From the NCBI RefSeq assembly GCF_003324565.1, contig NZ_QOLA01000010.1, positions 1 to 64,000 of the forward strand: a DNA stretch of 64,000 nucleotides, read 5' to 3'. The DNA comes from Streptomyces sp. SDr-06. Lineage in GTDB: Bacteria; Actinomycetota; Actinomycetes; Streptomycetales; Streptomycetaceae. The notes below the pieces were generated by a model. That model ran no database searches, was not told where the DNA came from, and saw only the letters and a list, made by a program, of their open reading frames with translations. A program made the position numbers and the translations under genes. Shown piece by piece: positions 53,397-62,270 of the stretch (positions within the stretch are counted from its first letter, which is position 1; the number at the start of each line of letters is the position of its first letter).

Positions 53397-56120
53397 TCAG
53401 CCCGGCTGCTGGACCATCCAGAGCCGGGGGCTTGGGTGGCGCGTCCGGAGCAGGAACGCCAGGATTCCGGCCGATCCGTCGCTCCAGCTCGTCGAGACGT
53501 TTCCGTGTTCGTTGGGGAAGACGATGTGGCCGCCACGGTGCGCGCGTTCGGCGACCGTGAGCGTGGCGAGGTCGTCGGCCATCGCGCGGTAGGCGGGATC
53601 CCTGGTGGCTTGAGCCATGTCGAGGAGGAAATCGCCATTGCCCGCGAGCCCGTGGCACTGAGTCAGAGCCGCACGGGACGCACGCTCCACCACTGCTCGC
53701 GCGGCCCCGCGGGCGAGCTCGTGGAACCTCTCGTCCCCGGTCGCCTGCCACAGGCGTACCAGGAACGAGGCGATGCCGGCCGAACCATGGCACCAGTAGG
53801 GCGCCGTCGGTACGTCCGTCGCCTGCGCCGGCCACTGGGCCGCGCGGCCGACCGTCACCGCGTGGGTGACCAGCTGCTCACCCGCCGCCAGAGCCAGCTC
53901 CATGTGTTCCGGGCGGCCTGAGATCGCGGCGGCAGCAAGGAGGAAGCAGCCTATGCCGGACGTCCCATGAGCAAAGCCCAGGTAGCGTTTGCCGGCCTCC
54001 TCCGAAACGGCTTCGGCGGGCACGGGCCAGCTCACACCGGACGGCTCGGGCCGCGCCGCGCTGACCAGCCGGTCGGCCTCCGCCACGACCCGCTCGGCCA
54101 GACGCGCATCACCGGTCCGGTGCCACAGGTAGGCCGCGGCCAGCCCACTGCCCGCGCAGCCGTGCGTGATGTCGTAGCTGGGCGTCGGCTCCTGCGTGGC
54201 CAGAGCCAGGGCCAGCGCGTGATCCATGAGCGCGCGGTCGTCGATCGCCCGTCCTGCGTCATACAGCGCCCATGCCGTTCCACGGCCGCCGAAGTGCAGA
54301 CCCGGACGTATGGAACGGGTGTCGGCGCGAGCGGCGATCCAGTGGCCCGCGGTGTGCAGCAGTTGGGGCAGCCGCGGGTCCGCTGTCGCCTCGAAGTACC
54401 GGGTCAGGGCCGCGAGGGGGCCGGCCGCGCCCTGCTGCACCGTGCATGGACCGGTCTCCCCGGCCAGGGTGGACACGGGCCACAGGCGCCGGTCGTCGGC
54501 CGGGGTCATCGAGTCGACGAGGTGGTTCACGATGCCCGTGATCGTCGTCTGCGTCGAGTTGTGCGCCGAGGCGTCTGCCAGTGCTTCTGCGACTGCGCGG
54601 CCGTGCGAAGCCGGGTTCGCCTCACGGGCGGCCTGCGTGCTCGTGGCGCGGCGAGCAGGTTGTGTGGTCGCCGCGTGGAGAGCCGCGCGCGCGGTGGCCG
54701 GGTCCCATCGCGCGTCGGGGTCGTCCCTGGTCAGGCCGAGGATCATCTCGGTGACGGGGTCGGGCAGGTGCAGCACTTCGGCACAGGCCGTCAGCCATGC
54801 GGCGAACCGCTGCTCTGTCGTCCTGGTGGCCGGCTCCTCGGTGAGAAGGTTCGCGACCTTTCCGGCCAGGACGAAGCACACGGTGGCACCGAGGCTGTAG
54901 TAGTCGGCCGTCGGTGAGACGGGTGCGCCCACCAGGCGCTCGGGGGCGCTGAAGCAGGGCGTCCCGACGCGGGTCGGCAGCATGGCGTCGTCCCTGTGGA
55001 CCGCGAGCTCCAGGTCGATGAGACGCAGTTCGCCATCGGGACGGACCATCACGTTGCCGGGTGTGAAGTCGCGCAGTACGCAGCCGCGGGCGTGAGCCGC
55101 CTTCACCAGGTCGATGAGGCGCCCCGCCTGGACGAGCGCGTCCGCACGGTAGCGTTCGCCGCCGACGTCGCGAAAGCGCTCGGCGACCCAGGTGTGCAAG
55201 GGCACGCCCGGAACTTCCTCCTGGGCGAGGAAGAGGTGGCTGCCCGTCTCGAACAGGGCAAGAGGCTCGGGCGCAAGTCCGGTGCCCTTCAGCTTTTCCA
55301 GGGTCCGGGCTTCGGCGCGCAGCCAGTCACGGACGTCGGACCCCTTCGTGTCACCCTCGACGTGCGGACGGGCCTCCTTGAGCACCACATGCCTGCCCGT
55401 GGTGACGTCCGTGCCACGGTAGACGCCCCCCTTGTTCGTGTGCCGGATCGCTTCCCGCACCGAGAACCGGCCCGCGAGCAACACCGGACCGCTCGCGGCC
55501 TTCTCCTGCGGTGGCGGCAGCGGAACCGTGGCCGGGAAGGGACTGACCGCCCAGGCGGGCGGCGCGTACCGGCCGGTTCGCCTGTCCTCCACCGGGTTGC
55601 CGTCGGGGTCCTCGATGAACCACACGAGCAGACCATGTTCCGACAGTCTGCGCCGTCCCACGAAGGCGCCATAGCGGTAATGCACCAGACTGTCCGGGGC
55701 GTACGGCTGATCCGAAAGAACGCGGGGACCGGCCAGGCCGACGGTGACCTTGTGCAGGGCCAGGGCTATGCGGGCCGCGTCCTCGTCGGAGGGCGGGTAT
55801 ACGGTGATGAACTTCCCGGAACTCCCTCGGGGCGTGGCGCGGGAGTTGAGTGCGTTCACCTGCTCCAGCGAGCGGGCGAACTTGAATATCAACTCCTCCC
55901 GCAGGAGCACGTCGAGAGACCGCGCGAGAACCTCGGGCGCGGAGGCGGCCGTCGCGGAAACATGCAGCTTCCAGCCCTGCTGGCGTGGAACAGCGGAACG
56001 GCTAGTGAGGCGGCACCACGTCTCGTCCACGTCGGTCACCCAACGCGCAGCCGCAGCCGCACCCTCCAGTTTCCTGCGCAGCAGGGCTTGGAGATCGACC
56101 TCAATTGCATGAATCGCCAT
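53397..56120 (-). CDS. class IV lanthionine synthetase LanL
   Basis: A 907-residue three-domain enzyme. Residues ~1-200 are the phospho-Ser/Thr lyase (SGKFITVYPPSDEDAARIAL, DSLVHYRYGAF). Residues ~215-480 are a Ser/Thr kinase with Lys248 (VVLKEARP), catalytic Asp351 (LRDFTPGNVMV) and the DLE replacement of DFG. Residues ~520-905 are a LanC-like cyclase with YWCHGSAG (Cys777) and QCHGLAGNG (Cys822, His823). Those three zinc ligands mark class IV; class III LanKC enzymes lack them. Start 56120 is the family-like ATG. It is first in the cluster. Confidence 0.94.
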   Translation of the reverse strand: MAIHAIEVDLQALLRRKLEGAAAAARWVTDVDETWCRLTSRSAVPRQQGWKLHVSATAASAPEVLARSLDVLLREELIFKFARSLEQVNALNSRATPRGSSGKFITVYPPSDEDAARIALALHKVTVGLAGPRVLSDQPYAPDSLVHYRYGAFVGRRRLSEHGLLVWFIEDPDGNPVEDRRTGRYAPPAWAVSPFPATVPLPPPQEKAASGPVLLAGRFSVREAIRHTNKGGVYRGTDVTTGRHVVLKEARPHVEGDTKGSDVRDWLRAEARTLEKLKGTGLAPEPLALFETGSHLFLAQEEVPGVPLHTWVAERFRDVGGERYRADALVQAGRLIDLVKAAHARGCVLRDFTPGNVMVRPDGELRLIDLELAVHRDDAMLPTRVGTPCFSAPERLVGAPVSPTADYYSLGATVCFVLAGKVANLLTEEPATRTTEQRFAAWLTACAEVLHLPDPVTEMILGLTRDDPDARWDPATARAALHAATTQPARRATSTQAAREANPASHGRAVAEALADASAHNSTQTTITGIVNHLVDSMTPADDRRLWPVSTLAGETGPCTVQQGAAGPLAALTRYFEATADPRLPQLLHTAGHWIAARADTRSIRPGLHFGGRGTAWALYDAGRAIDDRALMDHALALALATQEPTPSYDITHGCAGSGLAAAYLWHRTGDARLAERVVAEADRLVSAARPEPSGVSWPVPAEAVSEEAGKRYLGFAHGTSGIGCFLLAAAAISGRPEHMELALAAGEQLVTHAVTVGRAAQWPAQATDVPTAPYWCHGSAGIASFLVRLWQATGDERFHELARGAARAVVERASRAALTQCHGLAGNGDFLLDMAQATRDPAYRAMADDLATLTVAERAHRGGHIVFPNEHGNVSTSWSDGSAGILAFLLRTRHPSPRLWMVQQPG

Positions 56121-57102
56121 GCGTCTCCCTCTCACCCGTGAAAACCGCTGGCGGAATATGCCCCGGCCAAAAAATTAATGTAGAGCTTGATCTCGCCGCG
56201 TAGTGTCGGCCCCGTTGGCGCACAGCGGCACTCAGACGCCGACGGTGCAGTCCGGCGCGGAAGGCGGCGCACGGGGAGCGCCGACCACGAATGCATCGCT
56301 TGTTCGAAACTCCAGTTGCAACCCGGCTTGACTTCCGCACCAAGAACCCCCTGAAAATTTCCCAACCTTACGAGAAAGTCCAGCGAGTCAGGGATGACGC
56401 GAAGCAGTACTCCGGCCTGCGCGAGGCCCCTTTCCGACGGGGCTCACAAGGGGGGTCCGGCGGCCGCCACTTCAGGACGCAAATGCGCTGACCAACCGAT
56501 AGCAACTCACCTTGTGAGGCACCCCGATGCGACGATAAGGGGTCTCGGTACAACGTTCCTCATGGACCGACACCTCATTTCGATCAATCAGTGAATTGAT
56601 CAAAGACCTTGACCACGGGACGCAGTGGCGCGGACCGACGCCGCACAGCTTTCCGCCGGACCGGCCGACAGCAAAGACCGCATTCCCGCCACGCACCTCA
56701 TTCGACCGCCCGGGATACGCCCCGATCACGGCAGAGTCAGGAAAGGGAGTCTAAAATGTGCCACCACCAAAGAAATTGAACTATCAACGCATGTGGGCGA
56801 CCTTAACTCAGCGCGGCTTCCCAGCACTTCGGGCGCCTTCTCATACCCCGATCAAGAATTCAATGGCAGCTCACACAGAACCGGCCCCTGCCCGGTTCAA
56901 GCAACCCCGCGTGCTGAGCACGCACCCCAGCCACCCCCTCACACCCCTCGCCCACCGGGAGATCAGCGCGCGGGGCGCCCCCTGTGCAGCCCGGGCGCAA
57001 GCCAATACGCCCCAGGCGGGGTGTGTGACGCCCCGCGCCCCGAGTACGAGATCGTGGCCTGTGCCCGTGGCCAGGAACTGTCGCTCGGCCGTCCGAGTCA
57101 CT
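56121..57102. other. 982-bp gene-free stretch upstream of the lanthipeptide operon
   Basis: No credible gene on either strand. The sequence is less GC-rich than its surroundings, as expected for a long regulatory leader. It contains an inverted repeat at 56582-56601. No cluster-specific regulator gene is present. Confidence 0.45.
56582..56601. promoter_or_regulatory. inverted repeat upstream of the lanthipeptide operon
   Basis: GATCAAT-N6-ATTGATC, with perfect 7-bp arms, 460 bp before the LanL start. It could be a regulator-binding site; the binding protein is unknown and may be encoded elsewhere. Confidence 0.4.
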
Positions 57103-57558
57103 CCGGGGCGGGACCCGAGCTGGCCGCACGGTCAACTCCGGCACGATCAGCTCGACGACATCCTCAACCCGCCCGGCCAGTTTGGTGATGACGTGTTCCA
57201 CCGCCTTGGCGTCGGCCATACCGCTGCCCGCGACTCGGCGCACCGCGGCAAGGCCTTCCTCGCCGGTGAGCAGAAGCACGTCCTGGCCGTGGGCCCGGGC
57301 GGTGGTGGTGACGGCAAGAGCGATCTCCATCATCACCGGGACGTACATGTCGGTCCGCAGCGGCATCATCAGGGCAATGATGTTGGACTTGCTGCTGGCC
57401 AGGGCTCGCGCACCGGCGTTGGGATGGTGGCCGAGCGGCTTGATGCTGAGCTCGACCCGCTCCCGGGTACTGCGCGAGATGGACCGCTTGCCGCTCAGGA
57501 CGTAACTCACCGTGCTGGCCGAGACTCCCGCGTGTTTGCCGACCTCGGCGAGGGTAAC
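57103..57558 (-). pseudogene. LacI-family regulator with a large internal deletion
   Basis: From a GTG at 57558: TLAEVGKHAGVSASTVSYVL and SGKRSISRSTRERVELSIKP form a full LacI helix-turn-helix, followed by the start of the sugar-binding domain (NIIALMMPLRTDMYVPVMME, DVLLLTGEEGLAAVRRVAGS). After residue ~115 the sequence jumps directly to VEDVVELIVPELTVRPARVP, the usual extreme C-terminus. About 180 residues are missing in the middle. It can bind DNA at best and cannot sense a sugar. Confidence 0.75.
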
Positions 57559-58165
57559 CAAATTCCCGCTCCCCTGTGTCCGACCATCTCCCCAGCGAAC
57601 CGCTTGAACAGTCACGGCCATCCGTAAGATTGCAACTGAGAGCTGACCCTAGTTGCCGGGGAATGCGGTGTGGGGAGTTGCGAGGAAGCCCGCCCGGACT
57701 CGGCCTAGTTCATGGTGAGGCCGGCAGGTGACCAGTTTTCCGATCTGGTGGCGTGGACGCTTGGCCGTAGGGTGGGCTTTGGCACCCCTGGGCGGCAGGT
57801 GGCACTTGCCCACAGGACCGTGCGCTGCCCGGCCCGCCCCGGGCGCCGCCGCCGATCAGCAGCAGCGGTTCCTCACACGCCAAGTCCGTGCCGCCCGGGC
57901 GCAACGCGCTGTCCAGGGCGGCGAGCAGGGCGTGGGCGGCGCCGTCGTAGGCGCCCTGGAGCAGTTGCCGGGGGGCGGTGTCGTGGCGCAGTCCGTGGAC
58001 CAGTGTCGTCCCGCTGGAGTCGGCCGGATACGAGGGCCCCGGCACTTCGACTTCAAGTCGCCGCGCACCGAGGACTTCGAGGACGTGCGGGCCTGCTCGG
58101 CCGCCCGCATGCGCAAGGTGGAGCTATTGCCGAGCGACAGCCCCACCCCGCCCGGGCCGCCGCGT
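57559..58165. other. 607-bp stretch with a sugar-kinase scrap
   Basis: Only the xylulokinase-like remnant at 57843-58045 is recognisable. The rest has no supported gene. Confidence 0.45.
57843..58045 (-). pseudogene. xylulokinase (FGGY) remnant
   Basis: The minus strand reads LVHGLRHDTAPRQLLQGAYD, GAAHALLAALDSALRPGG and PLLLIGGGARG, the conserved C-terminal FGGY kinase region ending in the GGGA nucleotide-binding motif. Both flanks are lost. Next to a LacI remnant and the bxl-type operon it suggests a former xylose-catabolic gene set. Confidence 0.6.
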
Positions 58166-60559
58166 TCAACTCATGGGCACACACCGGGTTTCGGCCGTGG
58201 GCAGAGCCCGCGCGGTGATGGTCGGGTGGAGGCGGCGGGTGTGGTCGAGCGGGCGGACCGGGCCGGTCAAGCGCAGCGGTACGGCGAAGTGGGCATCGGT
58301 GCTGGAGGCGGCGATGCGTAGCTCCAGGGCACCCGGTTCGACGATCCGGCTGCCGCCGCGCCCGGTGAAGGAGGCCAGGTCGGCGGGGACTGCCAGTTCT
58401 ATCCGGCACCCGGCGCCCGCGGCCAGGTCGATCCGCCGGTAGCCGATCAGCCGCTGCACGGGCTGCACCACGCTCGCCACCGGGTCGTGCAGGTAGAGCT
58501 GTACCACCTCGCTGCCCGCCCGGCCGGAGACGTTGCGCAGTTCGAAGGCGAGCCGGAACTCGCCGTCGGTATCGGTCTCGTCGACACCGACCGCCAGCCC
58601 CGACCAGATGAAATCGCTGTAGCCGAGCCCGTGTCCGAAACCGTAGGCGGGTGTCGGGTCGATGCTGGAGACACCGCTCGCCCGGGCCAGCCGCGCGGCG
58701 AGGTACGTCGACGGCTGCACACCGGGGTGCGCGGGGACGCTGACCGGTAGCCGCCCGGACGGGTTGACCCGGCCGCTCAGAACGCCGGCCACCGCCTGTG
58801 TGCCCGCCTCGCCGGGGAAGAAGCACTGGACGATCGCCGCGGCCTCGCTCACCGCGCGTCCCAGCGCGTACGGCCGCCCGGCCAGCAGGGTGACCACGAT
58901 CGGAGTGCCGCAGTCCAGCAGGGCGTCGAGTAATTGCGACTGAACACCGGGCAGTTGAAGCGATTCGGCATCGCATCCCTCACCACTGGTGCCCCGGCCG
59001 AACAGGCCCGCCCGGTCGCCGAGGGCCAGCACCACCACGTCGGCCTGCCGAGCGGCGCGGACCGCCTCCGGGATGTCGCCGGTGTCCTGGCCGTCGATGG
59101 CCACGCCGCGCACCGTCCGCACCTCGCTTCCGGTGAACTCGGCCAACAACGCCTCGCGCAGGGTGGGGAGTTCGATGCCGAGCGGCGCCTTCGGGTGCTG
59201 TCCGCCCACGTGCACCGGGAAGGCATAGCAGCCGAGCACGGCGGTGGGTTCGTCGGCGTTGGGGCCGATCAGAGCGATCCGGGGGGGACGGCGCAGCGGC
59301 AGCAGGCCGTCGTTGCGCAGCAGTACCACGGCCTGTTCCGCGAGTTCGGCGGCGAGGGCCCGGTTGGCGGCCGGGTCGAGGTCGACGGTGCCGCGCAGCG
59401 CCTCCGGTTCGCTCGGGTCGATGTCGGTGAGGACGTCGGGCATGGGGTCCCAGTCCGGGTCCAGCAGGCCGAGTTGGGCCTTCTGGACGAGCACCCGGTG
59501 CAGCGCCCGGTCGATCAGCCGCTCCGGGACGAGCCCGGTGGCGACGGCGTCGAGCAGGGGCTGCCCGTAGGTCTTGACGGTCGGCAGTTCGGTGTCGACG
59601 CCGCTGGTGAGGGCCAGGGCGGCGGCTTGCGACCAGTCCTCGGCGACACCGTGCAGGGTTGCTAGGAAGGCGATGCCGAAGTAGTCGGCGACCACCGTCC
59701 CGGTGAAGCCCCAGGTGTCCCGGAGCAGTCCGGTGAGCAGGGCTTCGTCGGCGGCGCTGGGGATGCCGTCCGTGTCGGTGTAGGCGTGCATGACGGAGCG
59801 GGGGCGGCCTTCGCGAACGGCCATCTCGAACGGCGGCAGAATGACGTCGGCGCGTTCGCGTGGGCCCATGGAGACGGGAGCGAGGTTGCGTCCGGCGCGG
59901 GATGCCGAGTACCCGGCGAAGTGCTTGAGGGTGGCTACGATCCCGGCCGACTCCAGACCCTGGACGTAGGCCGTGGCGATGGTGCCGACCAGGTACGGGT
60001 CCTCGCCGATGGTTTCCTCGACCCGTCCCCAGCGGGCGTCGCGCACCACGTCGAGGACCGGCGCGAGGCCCTGGTGCGCGCCCACGGCCCTCATGTCGCG
60101 GCCGATCGCGGCGGCCATCCGCCGCACCAGTGGTGGGTTGAAGGCGGCACCCCAGGAGAGGGGCACGGGGTAGGCGGTGGCGCCCCAGGCGGCGAAGCCG
60201 GCCAGGCACTCCTCATGGGCCAGGGCGGGGATGCCGAAGCGGTTGGCGTCGGCGATCCGGCGCTGGGTGCGCATCAGGGAGAGAGCGCCGAGCGCCGGGT
60301 CGACCGGTGCGGTGCCGAAGGGGCGGGTCAACTGGCCCATCCCGTACGGCAGCAGCGTATCGAGGTCGGGCGGAGCCTCCATCTCGTTTTGGTGCGGGGC
60401 GACTTCGCCGCCCTCGTCGCTGGCACCGACCCAGACGCCGATCAGCTGGGCGGTCTTCTCCCGCAGGGTCATGGCCGCGATCAGCGCATCGGCCCGGGCC
60501 TCCGGGGTGAGCGTGGTGTCCCGCCAGGCGGGAACGCCGGACGGCAGGGTGGCGCTCAT
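58166..60559 (-). CDS. bxlA: glycoside hydrolase family 3 beta-xylosidase/beta-glucosidase
   Basis: A 797-residue intracellular GH3 enzyme without a signal peptide. The TIM-barrel domain has LKHFAGYSASRAGRN (212-225, substrate binding) and GFTGTVVADYFGI with the nucleophile Asp292. A second sandwich domain follows (RIALIGPNADEPTAVLGCYA), then a fibronectin-III-like C-terminal domain (RNVSGRAGSEVVQLYLHD). It would split imported xylo- or gluco-oligosaccharides. Its start overlaps the permease stop (ATGA), making it the last gene of a bxlEFGA-type operon; the gene symbol rests on that context. Confidence 0.88.
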   Translation of the reverse strand: MSATLPSGVPAWRDTTLTPEARADALIAAMTLREKTAQLIGVWVGASDEGGEVAPHQNEMEAPPDLDTLLPYGMGQLTRPFGTAPVDPALGALSLMRTQRRIADANRFGIPALAHEECLAGFAAWGATAYPVPLSWGAAFNPPLVRRMAAAIGRDMRAVGAHQGLAPVLDVVRDARWGRVEETIGEDPYLVGTIATAYVQGLESAGIVATLKHFAGYSASRAGRNLAPVSMGPRERADVILPPFEMAVREGRPRSVMHAYTDTDGIPSAADEALLTGLLRDTWGFTGTVVADYFGIAFLATLHGVAEDWSQAAALALTSGVDTELPTVKTYGQPLLDAVATGLVPERLIDRALHRVLVQKAQLGLLDPDWDPMPDVLTDIDPSEPEALRGTVDLDPAANRALAAELAEQAVVLLRNDGLLPLRRPPRIALIGPNADEPTAVLGCYAFPVHVGGQHPKAPLGIELPTLREALLAEFTGSEVRTVRGVAIDGQDTGDIPEAVRAARQADVVVLALGDRAGLFGRGTSGEGCDAESLQLPGVQSQLLDALLDCGTPIVVTLLAGRPYALGRAVSEAAAIVQCFFPGEAGTQAVAGVLSGRVNPSGRLPVSVPAHPGVQPSTYLAARLARASGVSSIDPTPAYGFGHGLGYSDFIWSGLAVGVDETDTDGEFRLAFELRNVSGRAGSEVVQLYLHDPVASVVQPVQRLIGYRRIDLAAGAGCRIELAVPADLASFTGRGGSRIVEPGALELRIAASSTDAHFAVPLRLTGPVRPLDHTRRLHPTITARALPTAETRCVPMS

Positions 60560-61374
60560 TTTCCTCCCACACCCATCAGGCCCTGGACCAGGGCGCGGCG
60601 GGCGAACAGGTAGACGACGAGGATGGGAAGCATGGACAGCACCACGGCACTGAGGAGTCCGGGTACGTCGACGCCGTGTTCTGTCTGGAACTCGTACAGC
60701 CCGAGCGTGATGACCTTGGTGGAGTCGGACTGGGTGAGGACGAGCGGGAACAGGAAGCCGTTCCACGCCTGGAGGGCGGCGAAGACCACGATGGAGGACA
60801 GGCCCCCCTTGGACAGGGGCAGCACCAGTTGACGGAAGACCCGGCCCGGAGAGGCTCCGTCCATCGCCATCGCCTCGTACAGCTCGGGGCTGATGTCGCG
60901 CATCGCGCCGGTGAGGATCAGGGTGCAGACCGGGAGACAGAAGGCGGCGGTCGGCAGGATGACGCCGATCAGACGGTCGTAGAGTCCCGCCTTGCTGATC
61001 AGGTAGAACATCGGCACGATCACGGCCTGGGCGGGGATCGCCAGGCCGAGCAGGAACAGCCGGAACACCCAGCCGGTGGCGCGGCCCCGGGCCCGGACGA
61101 TGGCGTATGCGAGCGGCGGGACGACCAGCAGAACGAGGGCGACCACGCTGGCGGTGACGGTCAGGGTGTTGAGGAAGTCCCGTCCGAAGCCGTTGGACAG
61201 GTCGGTGAGGTAGTTCCGCAGGGTCCAGTGCGCGGGCAGGCCGAGCGGGCCCTCGGTGGAGTAGTCGGCGCGCGTGCGCAAGGTGGCGAGCAGCAGCACG
61301 TACAGCGGCAGACCGACGAGCAGCAGCCAGATCAACGATCCAAAGCCGGCGAGGTAGTTGGGTCGGCCGCGCAT
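60556..61374 (-). CDS. ABC sugar transporter permease (MalG type)
   Basis: A 272-residue inner-membrane permease with six helices. The EAA loop reads LYEAMAMDGASPGRVFRQLV LP-type, contacting the shared ATPase MsiK expected elsewhere in the genome. It starts LAGFGSLIWLLLVGLPLYVL. Its ATG overlaps the upstream permease stop (TGATG). With its partner it forms the channel for an oligosaccharide taken from the binding protein. Confidence 0.92.
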   Translation of the reverse strand: MRGRPNYLAGFGSLIWLLLVGLPLYVLLLATLRTRADYSTEGPLGLPAHWTLRNYLTDLSNGFGRDFLNTLTVTASVVALVLLVVPPLAYAIVRARGRATGWVFRLFLLGLAIPAQAVIVPMFYLISKAGLYDRLIGVILPTAAFCLPVCTLILTGAMRDISPELYEAMAMDGASPGRVFRQLVLPLSKGGLSSIVVFAALQAWNGFLFPLVLTQSDSTKVITLGLYEFQTEHGVDVPGLLSAVVLSMLPILVVYLFARRALVQGLMGVGGK

Positions 61375-62270
61375 CACAGGCCCTCCGCGGTGCCGCGCAT
61401 CCGGTCGTAGCCGGAGAACTTGACCACGGCCAGGGAGATCAGGGTAGCGACGATCACCAGAACCAGCGCGATGGCAGACGCGGCACCGAAGTCGTAGCTC
61501 TTGAAGCCCTTTTGGTACATGTAGAAGGCACTGACGGTGGTGTCGGTGCCGGGGCCGCCCTGGGTGAGGATGAGCACGGTGTCGAAGGTGGTGAGTCCGC
61601 CGACCACCATCAGCACCATCGAGGTGATGATGGTGTTGCGCAGTTGCGGCAGGGTGATGTGGAAGAACTGCCGGACGGTGCCGGCCCCGTCGACCGCGGC
61701 GGCCTGGTAGAGGACCTGGGGGACGGCACGGGCACCGCCCTGGTAGATCAGTGCGTGCAGCGGGGTGAACTGCCACACCCCCACGAAGGTGAGCACCGCG
61801 AGCGCGCCACCGCGGCTGCCGAGCAGGTTGCCGTCGCCGAACAGCCAGGTGAGTTGGGAAGGCACGCCGAAGTTCGGGTCCAGGACGGCCCGCCACACCA
61901 CGGACACGGCGGTCGCCGACAGGAGCAGTGGTACGAAGTAGACCGCCGACAGGACGGCCCGGTTGCGCTGATGACCGGCGGCCCAGACACCGAGCAGGAT
62001 GCTGACCGGCGTCTGGGTGAGCACGCCGAGGGCGGTGAGCAGCAGGGTCGTCCCGACCGACTGGGCCATCACCGGGTCGTGGATCAGCGCCGCCCAGTTG
62101 TCCAGGCCGTTGAAGTGGGGTTCGGTGATGCCGTCCCAGCTTGTGAAGGAGAGCACGGCGACCATGACCAGCGGCGCGATCGCGAACAGCAGGAAGAACA
62201 CCGCGGCGGGCGCCGCCCAGGCGAAGCCCGGGCGGGTCACGCCCGTACCGGACCTCGGGGCACGCGTCAT
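61374..62270 (-). CDS. ABC sugar transporter permease (MalF type)
   Basis: A 298-residue permease: PGFAWAAPAAVFFLLFAIAP is the first helix, and the EAA loop is LYQAAAVDGAGTVRQFFHIT. GGLTTFDTVLILTQGGPG is the conserved periplasmic-side segment of CUT1 permeases. It overlaps the binding-protein stop by 4 nt (ATGA) and the second permease by 1 nt. No ATPase gene is present in the operon, as usual for Streptomyces CUT1 systems. Confidence 0.92.
   Translation of the reverse strand: MTRAPRSGTGVTRPGFAWAAPAAVFFLLFAIAPLVMVAVLSFTSWDGITEPHFNGLDNWAALIHDPVMAQSVGTTLLLTALGVLTQTPVSILLGVWAAGHQRNRAVLSAVYFVPLLLSATAVSVVWRAVLDPNFGVPSQLTWLFGDGNLLGSRGGALAVLTFVGVWQFTPLHALIYQGGARAVPQVLYQAAAVDGAGTVRQFFHITLPQLRNTIITSMVLMVVGGLTTFDTVLILTQGGPGTDTTVSAFYMYQKGFKSYDFGAASAIALVLVIVATLISLAVVKFSGYDRMRGTAEGL

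Noticed and set aside
53397..56120. Class III (LanKC) assignment of the lanthionine synthetase
   Set aside because: The cyclase domain retains WCHG and QCHG zinc ligands, which class III enzymes lack, and the precursor leader is venezuelin-like.
56121..57102. A second precursor peptide or regulator gene upstream of LanL
   Set aside because: Short frames here lack leader similarity, cysteine-rich cores or helix-turn-helix motifs.
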